Source of the DNA: Folioceros fuciformis
Taxonomy: Eukaryota; Anthocerotophyta; Anthocerotopsida; Anthocerotales
Direction of reading: 5' to 3'
DNA length: 64,000 nt
Assembly: GCA_049999805.1 (NCBI GenBank)
Contig: JBNGIO010006003.1
Span: 71,897-135,896 of the forward strand
Shown here: in pieces, positions 1-10,960 of the stretch
How positions within the stretch are numbered: the stretch's first letter is position 1
Layout: the number at the start of each line of letters is the position of its first letter
Program-made: the position numbers and the translations under genes
The notes under the pieces: generated by a model
Database searches by the model: none
Seen by the model: the letters and a program-made list of their open reading frames with translations, nothing else
What the model was told of the DNA's origin: nothing

Positions 1-292
1 GGGGTGGGTTGGATCAGGTTCTGCCTCTCCTCATCCATCCGGGTGTATAAAATCCTTCCCCAGTCGATCCTGGTGCCCTTCACTACTTCATGCACAAACA
101 GGAGCATCTGATCAGACAGATAATCCTATTTGCGTACCCGGAAGAAGCTCAGGAACCACCTGGCCAATCCCAACAGCTACGGACTTGCCATGTCGCGCAC
201 CAACCACCCGTTCGCTTCCTTTCTCGTGCCTGCTTTGAGCAGTGTTTCCGCCGCTCCCGTTCCGCCACGCCTTTTCAGGGACTCCAGCATCG

Positions 293-676
293 GTCCCCCT
301 TCCTCCTGTTGGTCGCGCCCGTAGACCCTCCTGATCAACTCCAGGTTCCATTCCTGGGGTCTGCCTCTAATCCCCTCCTCGCGTACAGGCTCTATCAGCC
401 TCAGGGCGCACTCCCTGACCAGCTGGGGTGCTNNNNNNNNNNNNNNNNNNNNNNNNNNNNNNNNNNNNNNNNNNNNNNNNNNNNNNNNNNNNNNNNNNNN
501 NNNNNNNNNNNNNNNNNNNNNNNNNNNNNNNNACCAGTCCCCCTTCCTCCTGTTGGTCGCGCCCGTAGACCCTCCTGATCAACTCCAGGTTCCACTCCTG
601 GGGTCTGCCTCTGATCCCCTCCTCGCGTACAGGCTTTATCAGCCTCAGGGCGCACTCCCTGACCAGCTGGGGTGCT
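293..676. repeat. 140-bp direct duplication flanking a 100-N gap
   Basis: Positions 293-432 recur at 537-676 with only a few substitutions, and the 100-N gap (433-532) sits immediately after the left copy. This is either a true tandem duplication or two alleles or overlapping contig ends that the assembler failed to merge. Confidence 0.8.
433..532. other. Assembly gap, 100 N
   Basis: A run of N with a round size, so its true length is unknown. Confidence 0.99.
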
Positions 677-1162
677 GCATGGTTCCACTTCTGGGTTATA
701 GAAGTCAGACCCAGCTCTGCCACCAATTTTCCTACCCTGACCCTCTAGTGCTCCATATTGGGCCACAGACGCAGGTCGATTTGGGGGACAGGAGGTCCCC
801 CCTTCTGTTCAAAGGCTGCTGCTCCAGGAATCAGTTCAGGCCGCGACCTCATCCTGCCTGTCCCCCTCCCCTCACGCTCGGGCTCGGAACTCTTCTGTCC
901 TGGTCGCGCTCTGGCTCTTCCTCTGTTCGCCCAGCTCTCTCCACCGCTCGCGCCTTGGAGATCTTCCACTCCCCTGTGCTTGCTCAACCCTTACACCCTG
1001 CGGCGTCTGTCCTGTCGTCCTGGCGCTTTTTCCTTCCTCAGCCGCTTCACGCTTCAAGTTACTCCCACTCCCCGCGCTTTCGGATGTTGGACAAAGGTCC
1101 CCCTTCTCTAGGGTTTTTATGCCCTGCCTGCTTTCTCTCCTTACCGCCCATCGGGCTACCAC

Positions 1163-1727
1163 CAGTCGTCCCTCCGGCGACGGTTGCCCTGCCGGCTACC
1201 GTCGCCCCGTTGTCCTGGCCCTTATTTTTGCCTAAGTCCACCACTGGCCCGTCCCCTAATCATTTCTATTTCCTTATTTCTCAAAAGAAAAAAGGGGAGG
1301 GGGTAGCATATATAGAGACCTAAGGGGCCCCGGACCACCAAAGGCCACGGTCATACCCCACTCACCTACCTACAGACCTGATCCTTAATGTTCTCAATGA
1401 CCCGAGAGGCAAGGAGGCACTCGCTCATCCCTCCTCCTTGTCCTGGTCTTCAGTACACCCCAAACCCCAAACGCCAAGAGGGACTTTGGGCATAAACACC
1501 CTGGTCTTATTTACCTACTAAGCCGATGCGCCTGTCCCTACAAAAAAAATATCACAACCTGCTCACACCGTCGCTCAAAATGGGGGTTCTGAAAGTTTTT
1601 TTCGTTCACACCTAGCCTTCAACTACTCAACAAATTGGCGTGGATCTCCAGTGGTAGTGTCGAAAACTTCAGCGTTTAGCATGGATACCACATCCAAAGC
1701 TGAATTTCCACTCATCTCAAAGGGACA
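1163..1727. other. Stretch without a recognisable gene
   Basis: The interval holds pyrimidine-rich sequence and the degraded downstream end of the Ty3/gypsy element, with short integrase-like remnants near 1,640-1,730 on the minus strand. I see no intact reading frame and cannot delimit a 3' LTR. Confidence 0.4.
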
Positions 1728-4700
1728 TCATCCCAGGGAGCTATGTACTGTGTTATTATAACAAAACTTCGCATCATCACGATGATCAGCCCAATCTCTC
1801 TGATCAATCTGCACATAGTGCCTCAAATATTCTTCTTGGATTCGGTTAACTCGCTCAGTTAATCCATCAGTATCTAGATGGTATGTAGTACTCATGCATA
1901 GCTGCACATTTAAACTCTTCATCAAGTGCTGCTAGAACTCTCCTGTGAATCTTGGATCTCTATCGCTCACAATCTGCACGGGCAAGCCATGATACTTGTA
2001 TACATACTTTTTGAACAAGTTTGCTGCCTCAGAAGCGGTCACTCCCTTCATGGTGGGATGAAGTGTGCTTGTCTAGTGAATCTATCCACCACTATCATGA
2101 TAGCTGTAAATCCATTAATGGGAGGCAGGGGCATGATGAAGTCCATAGAAATACTTTTCTATGGGCCTCTTGGGATAGGTAGGGGCTGTAATAAACCTCT
2201 CGGTTTAGCTTGCCCAACCTTATCCTGCTGACAAATAGCACATGCCTTAACATAATCCAATGTATCTTGATACATTCCTTGTCAGTAAAACAATTTCCTC
2301 AACTTCTCATAAGTTGAATCACCTCCACGGTGACTAGCACTTGGCATATCATGACACTCAACAAACAATTTCCTCTTCAAGCCTACAAAGTTAGGGATCA
2401 CAACTCTCTTCTGTTTGTATATCAACAAACCATCTCTGAGTTTGAACTTGCTTCCTTTCTCTGCCACCCCATTCATCCAGTCCTGCACTTCAGGATCTTG
2501 CAGATAAGCTTCTTTTATCTCTTCATCAACATCCAAAGGTTCAATCATAGTTGCCATTGCTTTCACTTCTTAACTCTGCTTGCAACTCAGCGCATCTGCA
2601 ACCTTATTCTCTTTTCTAGGTTTATATCTAAGAGTCATATCATACATAGCTAGGAAATCTTGCCATCTAGCTTGTCTCGCATTCAACTTCAACTGGTTTG
2701 AGAAGTACGTCGTGAAGGATTGCTAGAGGAGCTACATGGTGAAGGAGAGGAGAGGAGGAGGCAAGGAGGAGAGGAGAAAAAGAGGTCATACTCTCACAAT
2801 AGAGTCTCCATAGCAAGGGAGCTCAAGGAGGGTATTTATACCCTTTAGAAGAGCTCCCTAGGAAGCTTCACAAGAAGCGCACAGGAAGCTGGGCAAGAAG
2901 CTTCCTACAGATTACCTTAAGCTAATCTAAACTAATGGTACTTAACTAGACACTAATCTTAGACTAAACACATTGGGCTTTAATAACCCTACACGTCGTG
3001 CTCATATTATCAATATACAGCACAAAAGACCTACCCAAGAGATAGTGTCTCCAAGCCTTCAAACAGTGGATGAAGGCAGTCATCTCCTTCTCATAGGTGG
3101 AATACTTCTCATAAGGATGCAACTTTCTTGACTCAAAAGCTAACGGCTTTTGGTCCTGCATCAAAACTCCACCTATAGCCACATCTGGGGCATCACAATA
3201 CACTTCCACATCTCTCTTGGAGTCATACATTCCCAACACCGGAGTCGTGCTCAACTTCTTCTTCAAGCATTCAAAGGTTGCCTAACACTCAGCATCCCAT
3301 CTCCAAGCTTTTGTTGTCTTCAAGAGGTCAGTTATGGGGGCTGCTATCTTAGCAAACATACATACAAACTTCCTGTACACATAAGCCAAACCCATAAAAC
3401 TTCGCACCTCATGAATGTTTCAAGGGGGCTGCCAATCTTGAATGGCCTTAACTTTATCAGGATCCATCCAGATGCCCTCGACAGAGACAATGAAACCTAA
3501 GAATGGAATCTCTGTCTTGATAAAATCACACTTCTTGATGGCCAAGAACAAATAATTCTCTCTTAGTCTCTATAACACTTTCCTCAGGTGTTCAACATGT
3601 TGCTCTAAGGTATGACTATAGATCAAAATGTCATCCAGATAGATTACAACACACTTGTCTACTAGATCTATGAATATAGTATTCAGAAGAGTCTGAAATG
3701 TGGCAGGTGTGTTAGTAAGTCCAAATGGCATGACAAGAAACTCAAAAGATCCATACCTTGTTCTACATGCTGTTTTGTACTCATGCCCCTCAGCAATCGT
3801 GTTCTGATAGTACCCTGCCATCAGGTCTAGCTTGGTGAAATACTTGGCACCCTTCAACCTGTCAAACATGTCATCCATTCTCAACAAAGGATATGCATTC
3901 TTGATTGTGATCTAGTTCAAAGCTCTGTAATCTAGACACAATTTGAGTTCTCCATTCTTTTTGCGTGTGAATAAGAGAGGCGCACCAAAGGGAAACTTAG
4001 AAACTCTGACATATCCCTTTGCCAGTAGGTTGGATAGTTGTCGCTTGAGTTCTTGCAACTCATCTTGTGACAATCTATATGGTGCTGTCGAAGGAGGCGT
4101 ACTCCTTGGCTTCAACTCAATCTCATGATCCACAACTCTGCGAGACGACAATGGTGGCAGCTCATCTGACATCAAGTCCTTAAACTCATCTAGTACAGCT
4201 TGTACCTCTTTTGGGATGTCCTTCTCCTCTGTGGAATTTTCTTCCAAACCATCCTCTAATCCTTGGAGTACAACCAAGTATAACTCCTTTTTTTTCCTAA
4301 GGTCTTTCTTGAGCTCTCTTTTTGTAATCAGTTGTACTGATACGCTCTCAAGCCTCTGGCTACTACTAGCACAACTCACTTTGTGCTTCCTGGATATCTC
4401 AATAGTGCGTGACTTAAGATCCATATGCACTTCATTATATCTCAACCACTCCAAACCTAAGATGATATCATGGTCGTCCACTGTAAAACTCACACTTCCT
4501 TGCCACGCCTCAACTTGTAGCTTTACTCCATGCAATTCACCTAGAAATTGCAGAGTCCCTTTAGCTTGCCTGATTCTATATGGCATGGAAGTTTCAATCC
4601 ATTCAAGGCCAAGCTCTCTTGCCTTACGTGGAGTCACAAAATTATGGGTGGCTGCAGAATCTAACAAGAGCTCTACATCAAAGCCATTCATCTTGCCACA

Positions 4701-4775
4701 TATAAACATCAGGTCTCCACCCTCCCTGGAAATAGTGTCATCCTTGACACTCGATGACTCACCACATATCCTCAC
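1728..4775 (-). pseudogene. Ty3/gypsy pol remnant (protease, RT, RNase H, integrase)
   Basis: The protease part near 4,660 shows LLLDSAATHNFV, the DSA/DTG-type active site. The reverse transcriptase follows: LCLDYRALN near 3,920, [12 protein letters not shown] near 3,830 and the catalytic YLDDILIYS near 3,620. RNase H-like sequence lies at 2,964-3,266, an integrase zinc-binding part at about 2,282-2,566 (its frame ends at LRKLFY) and integrase core sequence including TDGLTERVN at 1,728-1,925. Stops fall at 3,912, 3,570, 3,420, 3,282, 2,570, 2,282 and 1,932. Each is one transition away from a Gln, Arg or Trp codon. The frame is also split by the 2,715-2,992 insertion, so the copy is non-functional. 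Confidence 0.9.
2707..3000. mobile_element. 278-bp nested insertion with an 8-bp target-site duplication
   Basis: The octamer ACGTCGTG occurs at 2,707-2,714 and again at 2,993-3,000. The intervening 2,715-2,992 has no coding similarity, and the RNase H frame of the host element resumes on either side of it. The ends are loosely inverted (AAGGATTGCTA on one side, TAGGGTTATTA on the other strand of the far side). An 8-bp duplication and short imperfect inverted ends fit a non-autonomous hAT-like element. A solo LTR is less likely because LTR elements usually make 4-6-bp duplications. The insert contains a purine-rich tract and a TATTTATA motif. Confidence 0.7.
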
Positions 4776-4793
4776 AACATGTGGCCCCTGGCG

Positions 4794-5909
4794 TCACCTG
4801 GACTCTTCAGGGAGCTCTTGGATCCTAGCTCTAGATACAAGTGGATTGGCGGCAACTAAATTCAAGTTGGGAGCTCCCGCATGTGGACAATTTCTAGCAA
4901 AATGTCCCAGCTCTCCACAACTATAACATGCACCAGATGTAGGCACTGCACGTCGTCTTCCACGACTCATGTTATCGCCTCTACCCTGGCCTCTGCCCGG
5001 GTTCTCAGTAGTTGCACTGTTCCCAGTGACGGTGGCTTGTCCTCTACCTCTAAATCTACCCTGAGATCTAGGATATCTCCCCCTCGAGATTGGAGCCTCC
5101 TGGACAAACATGTTCGGTATGGCATTTGTTGCTGCCATAGCCTCTTGCAGAGTCTGAGGATTAATCAACGCAATCCTGTTCTGAGCCCACCTCTTAAGGC
5201 CAGTAGTAAACTTGTGGAGTTTGTCCTGCTCATGCATCTCAGGACATTGCAAGACAACAGAGCTAAATTCTCTCACATACTCCCGCAAAGTTCCAGTATG
5301 CTTGACATTGTCGAGCATCCTTCGCGCCAAACTCGCAGCATTAGCGGGTTGGAAACGGAGTTGCAGCGCTTCCTTGAAGTCTGCCCATGTGAAGATTGTT
5401 GCTCTGCGATTGCCTTACCTTACGTTCTCTAAGTAAGTCCTCCACCAAGTAAGAGCATATTCATCCAAGAAATTCGTGACGTGCTTCAAGTACTCGTCTT
5501 GCGGCACTCCGCATGATTCCAAGTACGCTTCCAAGGAGAAAAACCAAGAACTGATTTCCTCTACATCACGCTCGCCCTTGTAACTCTTAGGGGTTGGGAC
5601 ACTCAGTCTCAACTTCTTGGCCTTCTTAGGAGCAAGGATCTCAGGCTCGGGGTCCACTTCTTGTGGCTCTTCTTCAACGAGCCTACGTTTACCTCTGATC
5701 CCTTGATCCAGGGCGTCAAGTCTCTTCATGATTTTCTGGAGCTGGTCCTCTATAGTGGTACCGATCCTCTGCCCCGAAGTTCCTTCCTCCATTGTTCTCA
5801 CGACTTGAGGATCCGCTTGTGGCTCTTCCACAACGGCTTCGATAAGCGGGGCCTTATCCTTCTTGCGGCGTACCCTCTCCGCTCTGCCTGGCTCAGCAGG
5901 ATTTGCCAT
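4794..5909 (-). pseudogene. Ty3/gypsy gag remnant with CCHC zinc knuckle
   Basis: The frame opens at an ATG (5,909) and encodes a charged N-terminal region followed by a retrotransposon gag domain (around SWFFSLEAYL and TWWRTYLENVR). It stops at a TAA at 5,415 and continues in the same frame through a gag core, an Arg/Gly-rich stretch and a CCHC knuckle (CYSCGELGHFARNC, near 4,890). A second stop (TGA, 4,794) separates gag from the protease frame. Both stops look like single C-to-T changes. Confidence 0.85.
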
Positions 5910-5944
5910 CGTTAACTAGCGTACTAGTCAAAGATGCTTCAACC

Positions 5945-6640
5945 TATGCTATGATACCAACAAGTAACACCCCCTTCAGTGGGGTGGGGTAGAACCACGC
6001 AGTTAGAAGCAAAGGCAAGAGTCAGTAATTAAACACCAAACACATCACTAGGCCTCCAAGTAGCCGGCCCTCCTCTTCTAGGAGGACTCGCAGCCAGCAC
6101 CCTTGCTGCTACTCTCTATTCAAATCACGAGTCAACAAGAACATACAGAGCTGGAGGGCTAAAGAGAACTCCCCATCTTTGCCTAAGCTAGGAGCTTAGT
6201 TCTCCCTTCTCTTAACCTCCCCATCTTTGCCTAAGCTAGGAGCTTAGTTCTCCCTTCTCTTAACCTCCTCCCACAGCTCCTTCACAGCACACCTCTCATG
6301 TGCTCACAGCACACCTCTCATGTGCTCACAGCCCAAGCAACACATGCTCTCAAGGCGTAGCCCAAGCACCCAGTGCTCTCAAGGCTTTGAGGAGATAACT
6401 GATCTCAACTCCACTGTACTAAACTGTCCTTAGTCCTTGGCTAGGTCCCTTTTTATACACAAGCTATAGTCTTTAACTTAGTAACTACATACTTAACCCT
6501 TAAGCTATTGTTCACTATCACACACTTTTCCTAGGGCTGCATGTTTCTCATGCTCTTAGTAACCTGCTCTGTTAAACATGCCTCTGCATGGAGCTTTCTT
6601 GCTTGGCACTCAAACCAGTGTTGTTACTAAGAGGTTTTTT
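5945..6640 (-). mobile_element. Putative 5' LTR and leader of the Ty3/gypsy element
   Basis: This non-coding stretch lies directly upstream of gag in element orientation, beside the tRNA-Met-like primer site. It begins near GTAACACC and ends near GTGTTGTTAC, a short inverted pair resembling LTR termini. It contains two perfect 48-bp tandem copies (6,171-6,218 and 6,219-6,266) and short repeats around CACACCTCTCATGTGCTCA. I could not find a matching 3' LTR, so the boundaries are uncertain. Confidence 0.35.
6171..6266. repeat. Two perfect 48-bp tandem copies
   Basis: The unit beginning CCCCATCTTTGCCTAAGC occurs at 6,171-6,218 and again at 6,219-6,266 without differences that I can see. It lies inside the putative LTR. 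Confidence 0.85.
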
Positions 6641-7007
6641 TTAATAGATTATTAAGATCATAACATCGTGGTTCATTGACCATGGCTCGGCCACCACTCG
6701 GTCCTCGGCCTTGCTGCGCAGTATTGCATCTTATTTTTGTTAAATATACCGAAAAAGACGGAATGAGCGCGTTCTTTACGGTAAGCCTATGCAGAACGCC
6801 GGGTCCTATGTGAACAGCCCTTCAGGCGAGCATTCGCTACTCCATAACGGAGTCCCACGTCAACCCATCTAGGTAGATAGTTAGCTACGGTGTGGGCACC
6901 TTGTCCTTTCAAATTAAATTGTTAACTTCCCCCTTTAAGCTCGGTAGGCTTGGTATGCGATGCGCAGCGAGCGACAATTACCTTGAACACTCTGGAAGCA
7001 GGTGCAG
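6641..7007. other. Upstream region of the coiled-coil gene
   Basis: There is no recognisable gene here. The stretch separates the retroelement from the gene starting at 7,008 and could hold its promoter and 5' leader. Confidence 0.3.
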
Positions 7008-8851
7008 ATGGCATCCTCGGACGATCTGGTGTATTTGGTGCGGCAGTATGGCAGACAGCATGCGCAGAAAGGTGTTGCCTTGCCCGCTTGGTGGCGTGTA
7101 GCGCAGAGTTAGGGCTAGGACTGCACGATTGACGTTGGTAGTGTGTGCTGCTGTTCTTCGCGTGCAGTCACTTCAGCGGAGCGGCTTGTGAAAGAATTGA
7201 GAGCTCGAAGCTTGGAGGTTGAAGCGAAACTTGCAGCCAGTTGTGTCTCACTCGATATCGCGAAATTGGAGAGGAACCGTGCAGAGAATGAGCTGAAAGA
7301 ACTCGCCACAGAGCTTGCTACATTGGAAGCAAGTGTAAGAGCCCGGCAGGTAGATATTTAGTGTCTTCGTCCGCCTGAAGTGGACTTGTCTATTGATGTG
7401 ATACCTTATTAGAATTGTTGCATGCGTGTCGTGAGGCAGGCAAGAATACAAAACCGGCAAGCAGACATTGCTTCATTGAGAATGCGTCTCGAAGAAGCAC
7501 ATGTTAGGGCCACACAACCTCTGCAGCCATGCCAGTGAGGCAGTTTTTCCAATTATTTTTTACTCTGGTGCGAATGCCCCTTGAGCCCTAATCTGGTTGC
7601 TGTGGATTGGTCGCCAAGCTGGAGGAGGCAAGGTTGAGGTGAGCAACGGCTGCAGTGCTCCGTTCTGGTTTGGTTTGTTTGGTAGCTGTCGCATCTGACT
7701 TGACGGCTGTTTTTTCCACTTTCTCCAGAGACAAATTCATTTGTGACATACAACTCCAGAACAGCGAAATGAGGTACGTGAAGCTGGAAGGGTTGGAGTA
7801 GCCTGGGAATGATTCATTTGCAGGAGTGTGGCTGAACTCTGTCACTACGCTTCCTCTATCAGAAGGATGAATGCAGAGCAGAGTCAACGTGACCTGAAAC
7901 TGATTCTGTTAAACAAGCGTCAACACCTGGAAGGTCCGATTCCTATTGGTGGTTGGGAGCAGTCATCCACAGTTCCGTTTTTTTAACAAAAAGTGACAAC
8001 TCTACGCAGCGTTGAGGGCCGAGGTAGCCCTGAGTCAAGCGCACCAGGCTTGCCCGGTGGCTCCGGATGCAGGTGAAGTTGGCGGAGCCTGTGTAGAGAC
8101 GGATAAGGAGGTGACAGCCCACTCGTCGACTATCGAGCTGAATTCTTGCTCACTGGAGGCTTTGTAACATGAAACAAGTAGAGCACTTATTACCACTGCC
8201 TGCTGGCTGCAGATGGATGAGCGGCTAGACCTGGTTGAAAGGCTGGCTCAAAGCAAGCAAGAGTTGGAGGCTTTGTCCATATATCCTGCAAGACTTGGAT
8301 CTTTGTCAATTCTGAGCTTGGCCCTCGTTGGTACACGGTTTGGAAGTCGACTGGAGCCAATGGCGTAGCCACCCTGTTGCTTGCAAAGACGGTTTGAAGC
8401 GTGCCGTGCCCTTGACTTGCAATTCCACGACCGCGCATCTAGAAGATATGTCGAGGTTCTACAGAGGCGAGTTGGTGAAACAAGTTGTTTGCCCAGACTG
8501 CAGGTCTGACAACATGGAACAGGTGAGACCTTGTGGCCTAGGCCTTCTCACGATGATCGGCACTCCATTACACGCCGCTTGTGAAAACACTGTTATCCAA
8601 TGCATCTTTCCCATGGTCTGCGTGTTATCATATCCTGGCTGAACTTGCACAAGCAGTGGAATGAAAGAACTAAGTATCGGTCCAGGAGTCCAGAAGTCTC
8701 GAAGACGAAGCAAAATGCCAGCGTGACTGAAATACTGTACGAACAATCCCAGCGGGTGTCGTTGTGTGGAAGGCAGTGGAAGCAGCTGGGGGGGGGCGGA
8801 GGCCGACAGATATCCTTGGGCGATCTCCGTTGCAACGGGAGGGAACAGTAG
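7008..8851 (+). CDS. Multi-exon coiled-coil protein of unknown family
   Basis: I do not recognise this gene. A chain of short exons on the plus strand joins in phase: 7008-7071, 7168-7349, 7440-7534, 7729-7773, 7824-7933, 8010-8110, 8213-8274, 8389-8503, 8657-8851. The sum is 969 bases, or 322 residues plus stop. The ATG gives MASSDDLVYLVRQYG. Exon 2 is a strong heptad-rich coil (for example AERLVKELRARSLEVEAKL), and exons 3, 5 and 7 continue Leu/Glu/Arg-rich helical sequence. Most junctions have good GT/AG sites. The weakest are the donors after exons 7 and 8 (GTCCAT and GTCTGA), so the last third may differ, and a donor at about 8,332 is an alternative. There are no catalytic motifs or membrane segments. 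A structural or scaffold role is only an inference. A decaying gene is possible, but the preserved phases argue for a real one. Confidence 0.5.
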
Positions 8852-9507
8852 AGGATGTGGCGATAGGATGTCAGATGATAGGAAAACGACACTAATTGAT
8901 AATTGGACTTCTCCACGTCGATTGAGCTGTACTTGTCCAGCGCTCCAGGCAAGACCATATCTGTGGGTTATCAGTCCGGCTGTTGTCCCTTCCCACATGT
9001 GGATGCAACTTCAGGAGTTTGCGAGCACCGGTTGCAGACTCGGCGAAGCAAGTACTGTACATACATAGTGTACACGTTTGAGCGGACTGGTTGCAGCATG
9101 TGGGAGGATCTGAATTGGCAGAAAGTCGGGGGTTTGGCAGGTGGCGCAGGAGGAATTGATGAAGCAGAAGCTGGGGTGGGGAGGAATTGATGAAGCAGGA
9201 GCAGAGGTGGGGAGGAATTGATGAAGCAGAAGTTGGGACAAATTGGGGAGTGGTGTGGCCTGGCTGGTCGGAGGCCAACAATAGACAACAACTGGAGCGG
9301 ACTGTGGGCTGTGGGCTGTGAGCTGCTCATGAGATCCTATCATGAATGAAGGCGGCGATGGTCGGAAATAGCAAGATTCGAGCTCGTAGTGTTGTGGCAT
9401 GAATGCGCCAACATCCTGATGCATCTTGTTACACCGGTATGGCGAGCAAGAAGGCAGATGTATAATCATGGTGGACAGAAGGCAAATTGTGAGGGAAGGG
9501 TGAGATA
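8852..9507. other. Stretch without a recognisable gene, containing a short tandem repeat
   Basis: Reading frames on both strands here overlap low-complexity DNA and show no protein family. A 31-bp unit is repeated three times at 9,149-9,240. A 100-N gap follows at 9,508-9,607. Confidence 0.4.
9149..9240. repeat. 31-bp tandem repeat, three copies
   Basis: Units beginning GGAGGAATTGATGAAGCAG start at 9,149, 9,180 and 9,211, so the period is exactly 31 bases. Confidence 0.85.
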
Positions 9508-9607
9508 NNNNNNNNNNNNNNNNNNNNNNNNNNNNNNNNNNNNNNNNNNNNNNNNNNNNNNNNNNNNNNNNNNNNNNNNNNNNNNNNNNNNNNNNNNNNN
9601 NNNNNNN
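9508..9607. other. Assembly gap, 100 N
   Basis: A run of N with a round size. The flanks are not obviously duplicated. Confidence 0.99.
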
Positions 9608-9730
9608 TCCGGTGGCTGCACATGTGGTGCAAGGACGAAGTGTACACAGTCCATGGTGTGCAGCAAAGGTATGTAGTGGTTCAGGGGATTTGGTGCAGGA
9701 ACTTGGAACTAGTAGTGGTCCTGCAATTGC

Positions 9731-9780
9731 TGCTGGTATTGGTACTGGTACTGTAACGGGTACTGGTACTGGTACTGGCA
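9731..9780. repeat. (GGTACT)n microsatellite
   Basis: About eight hexamer units of GGTACT, with a few substitutions. Confidence 0.85.
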
Positions 9781-10078
9781 GTGTGGTCTCTGTTTAACTG
9801 CTAACCGCATGGATTGTTTGTTGTACAACAGTACAGTAGAGTACAGGTGAGTGTTCCGTCCGCCAACCAGAAGCCGGTTCATGGGGAAGCGGGCACATTG
9901 AATGCCCAGCCGACAAAGGTCTACCTGAAATAGGAGGCCGCATTTCCGGGATGCCAAGGTGTACCGGTAAGAGGCTTTTCCTATCCCCATGCGCGTGTTC
10001 CAAATTCTCCAGTCCCGCCCGCCCTCGGCCGCGCCTGAATGCATTTTAAATGGAGGGAGGAGTGTGTAAAAATAGGAG

Positions 10079-10178
10079 NNNNNNNNNNNNNNNNNNNNNN
10101 NNNNNNNNNNNNNNNNNNNNNNNNNNNNNNNNNNNNNNNNNNNNNNNNNNNNNNNNNNNNNNNNNNNNNNNNNNNNNN
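10079..10178. other. Assembly gap, 100 N
   Basis: A run of N inside the microsatellite-rich region. Confidence 0.99.
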
Positions 10179-10719
10179 GAGGCCCTGACATGAATTTAAT
10201 GGAGTGCGGCCTGTTTCGGGCCGGGGCAATTTCCAAACCCCGCCCAAATCGGCCCGTATCGGGCCGCTTGGGGGACGGGCCCTATGCATGGCACTGAAAT
10301 TTATTGCAGCGGCCCATTTCGGGCCGTTTTTAAATGGGCTCTCCTGTCCCCAAGATGAGGGCCCCGGCCCCCCCTGCAATCGGAATGATGAAGGGCTTTG
10401 AAAAGTAGTGGGCTCTTGCCGTCAAGGCCTTATACAAAATTGTGGTGAATGATGCAGGTGACAGCTCGCTAACGCAATGAGGTAAGGGATCGTCTACGGA
10501 GGCGGTGAGGTGAGATCCACGGCCCCAATCAGGCTGCCCGCGGCGGGGCATCATTATGCCCCTCCATCCTCTACTGTGCCGCTTATGTATATCTTAAGCT
10601 CGCAGTGGGGACTAGTTTTGTTTTTTACTTATGTGGGTGGCCAGCAACCCGGCTTTACGTATTCTGGAAGCTGGAGCCCTGCAAAAGCTAGCTGCTGTGT
10701 TTAGCTTTGCAGCCTGCAT

Positions 10720-10773
10720 GGGCCTGGCTCTGGCTCTGGCTCTGGGCCTGGGGTCTGGGTCTGGGTCTGGGCC

Positions 10774-10811
<38 letters not shown>

Positions 10812-10960
10812 CTGCGTCTTGCGTCCTTCGTCCTGCATCCTGCGTCCTTCGTCCAGCGTCCTTCGTCCAGCGTCCTTCGTCCAGCGTCCTTCGTCCAGGG
10901 TCCTTCGTCCAGGGTCCTTCGTCCAGCGTCCTTCGTCCTTCGTCCAGCGTCCTGCGTCTG
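10720..10960. repeat. Compound repeat: CTGGCT, TCTGGG, TCTGCG hexamers, then a GTCCTTCGTCCAGC minisatellite
   Basis: Successive blocks change unit gradually. CTGGCT hexamers at about 10,722-10,745 pass into GTCTGG hexamers and then TCTGCG hexamers to about 10,812. From there to about 10,955, units of 7 and 14 bases built on CGTCCTT and CGTCCAG alternate. The graded change suggests serial slippage and mutation of related units. Confidence 0.85.

Larger units (their letters stand above)
1..1162 (-). pseudogene. Decayed ORF of an unidentified repetitive element
   Basis: Read on the minus strand, about 1.1 kb of broken open frame encodes a basic, glycine-rich stretch, then a protein-like segment around 770-540 with motifs such as WPNMEH and LELIRRVYGRDQQEEGG, and, past the gap at 433-532, further pieces including YLSDQM near 110. 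Stop codons interrupt it near 745 and near 180 and 120. The composition and the partial duplication across the gap suggest a dispersed mobile element or its gag-like protein, but I do not recognise the family. It lies just beyond the 3' end of the Ty3/gypsy copy and could be a separate element or a flanking one. No function can be assigned. Confidence 0.4.
1640..5965 (-). mobile_element. Degenerate Ty3/gypsy LTR retrotransposon, internal region
   Basis: In minus-strand order the segment encodes gag with a CCHC knuckle, an aspartic protease, reverse transcriptase, RNase H, and an integrase with its core. This is the protease-RT-RNaseH-integrase order of Ty3/gypsy elements. A primer-binding-like sequence (TGGTATCA on the minus strand, near 5,950-5,957) lies just upstream of gag, as in elements primed by initiator tRNA-Met. 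At least nine in-frame stops and a 278-bp nested insertion in the RNase H region show that this copy cannot make its proteins. The exact ends and LTRs are not settled. Confidence 0.9.

Noticed and set aside
553-1323. 256-codon plus-strand frame
   Set aside because: It is antisense to the decayed repeat-element ORF, rich in Pro, Ser and Leu, and follows the low-complexity DNA. It has no family features.
2715-2992. Reading the 278-bp insert as a solo LTR
   Set aside because: The flanking duplication is 8 bases, longer than the 4-6 bases usual for LTR elements, and the ends do not show TG...CA.
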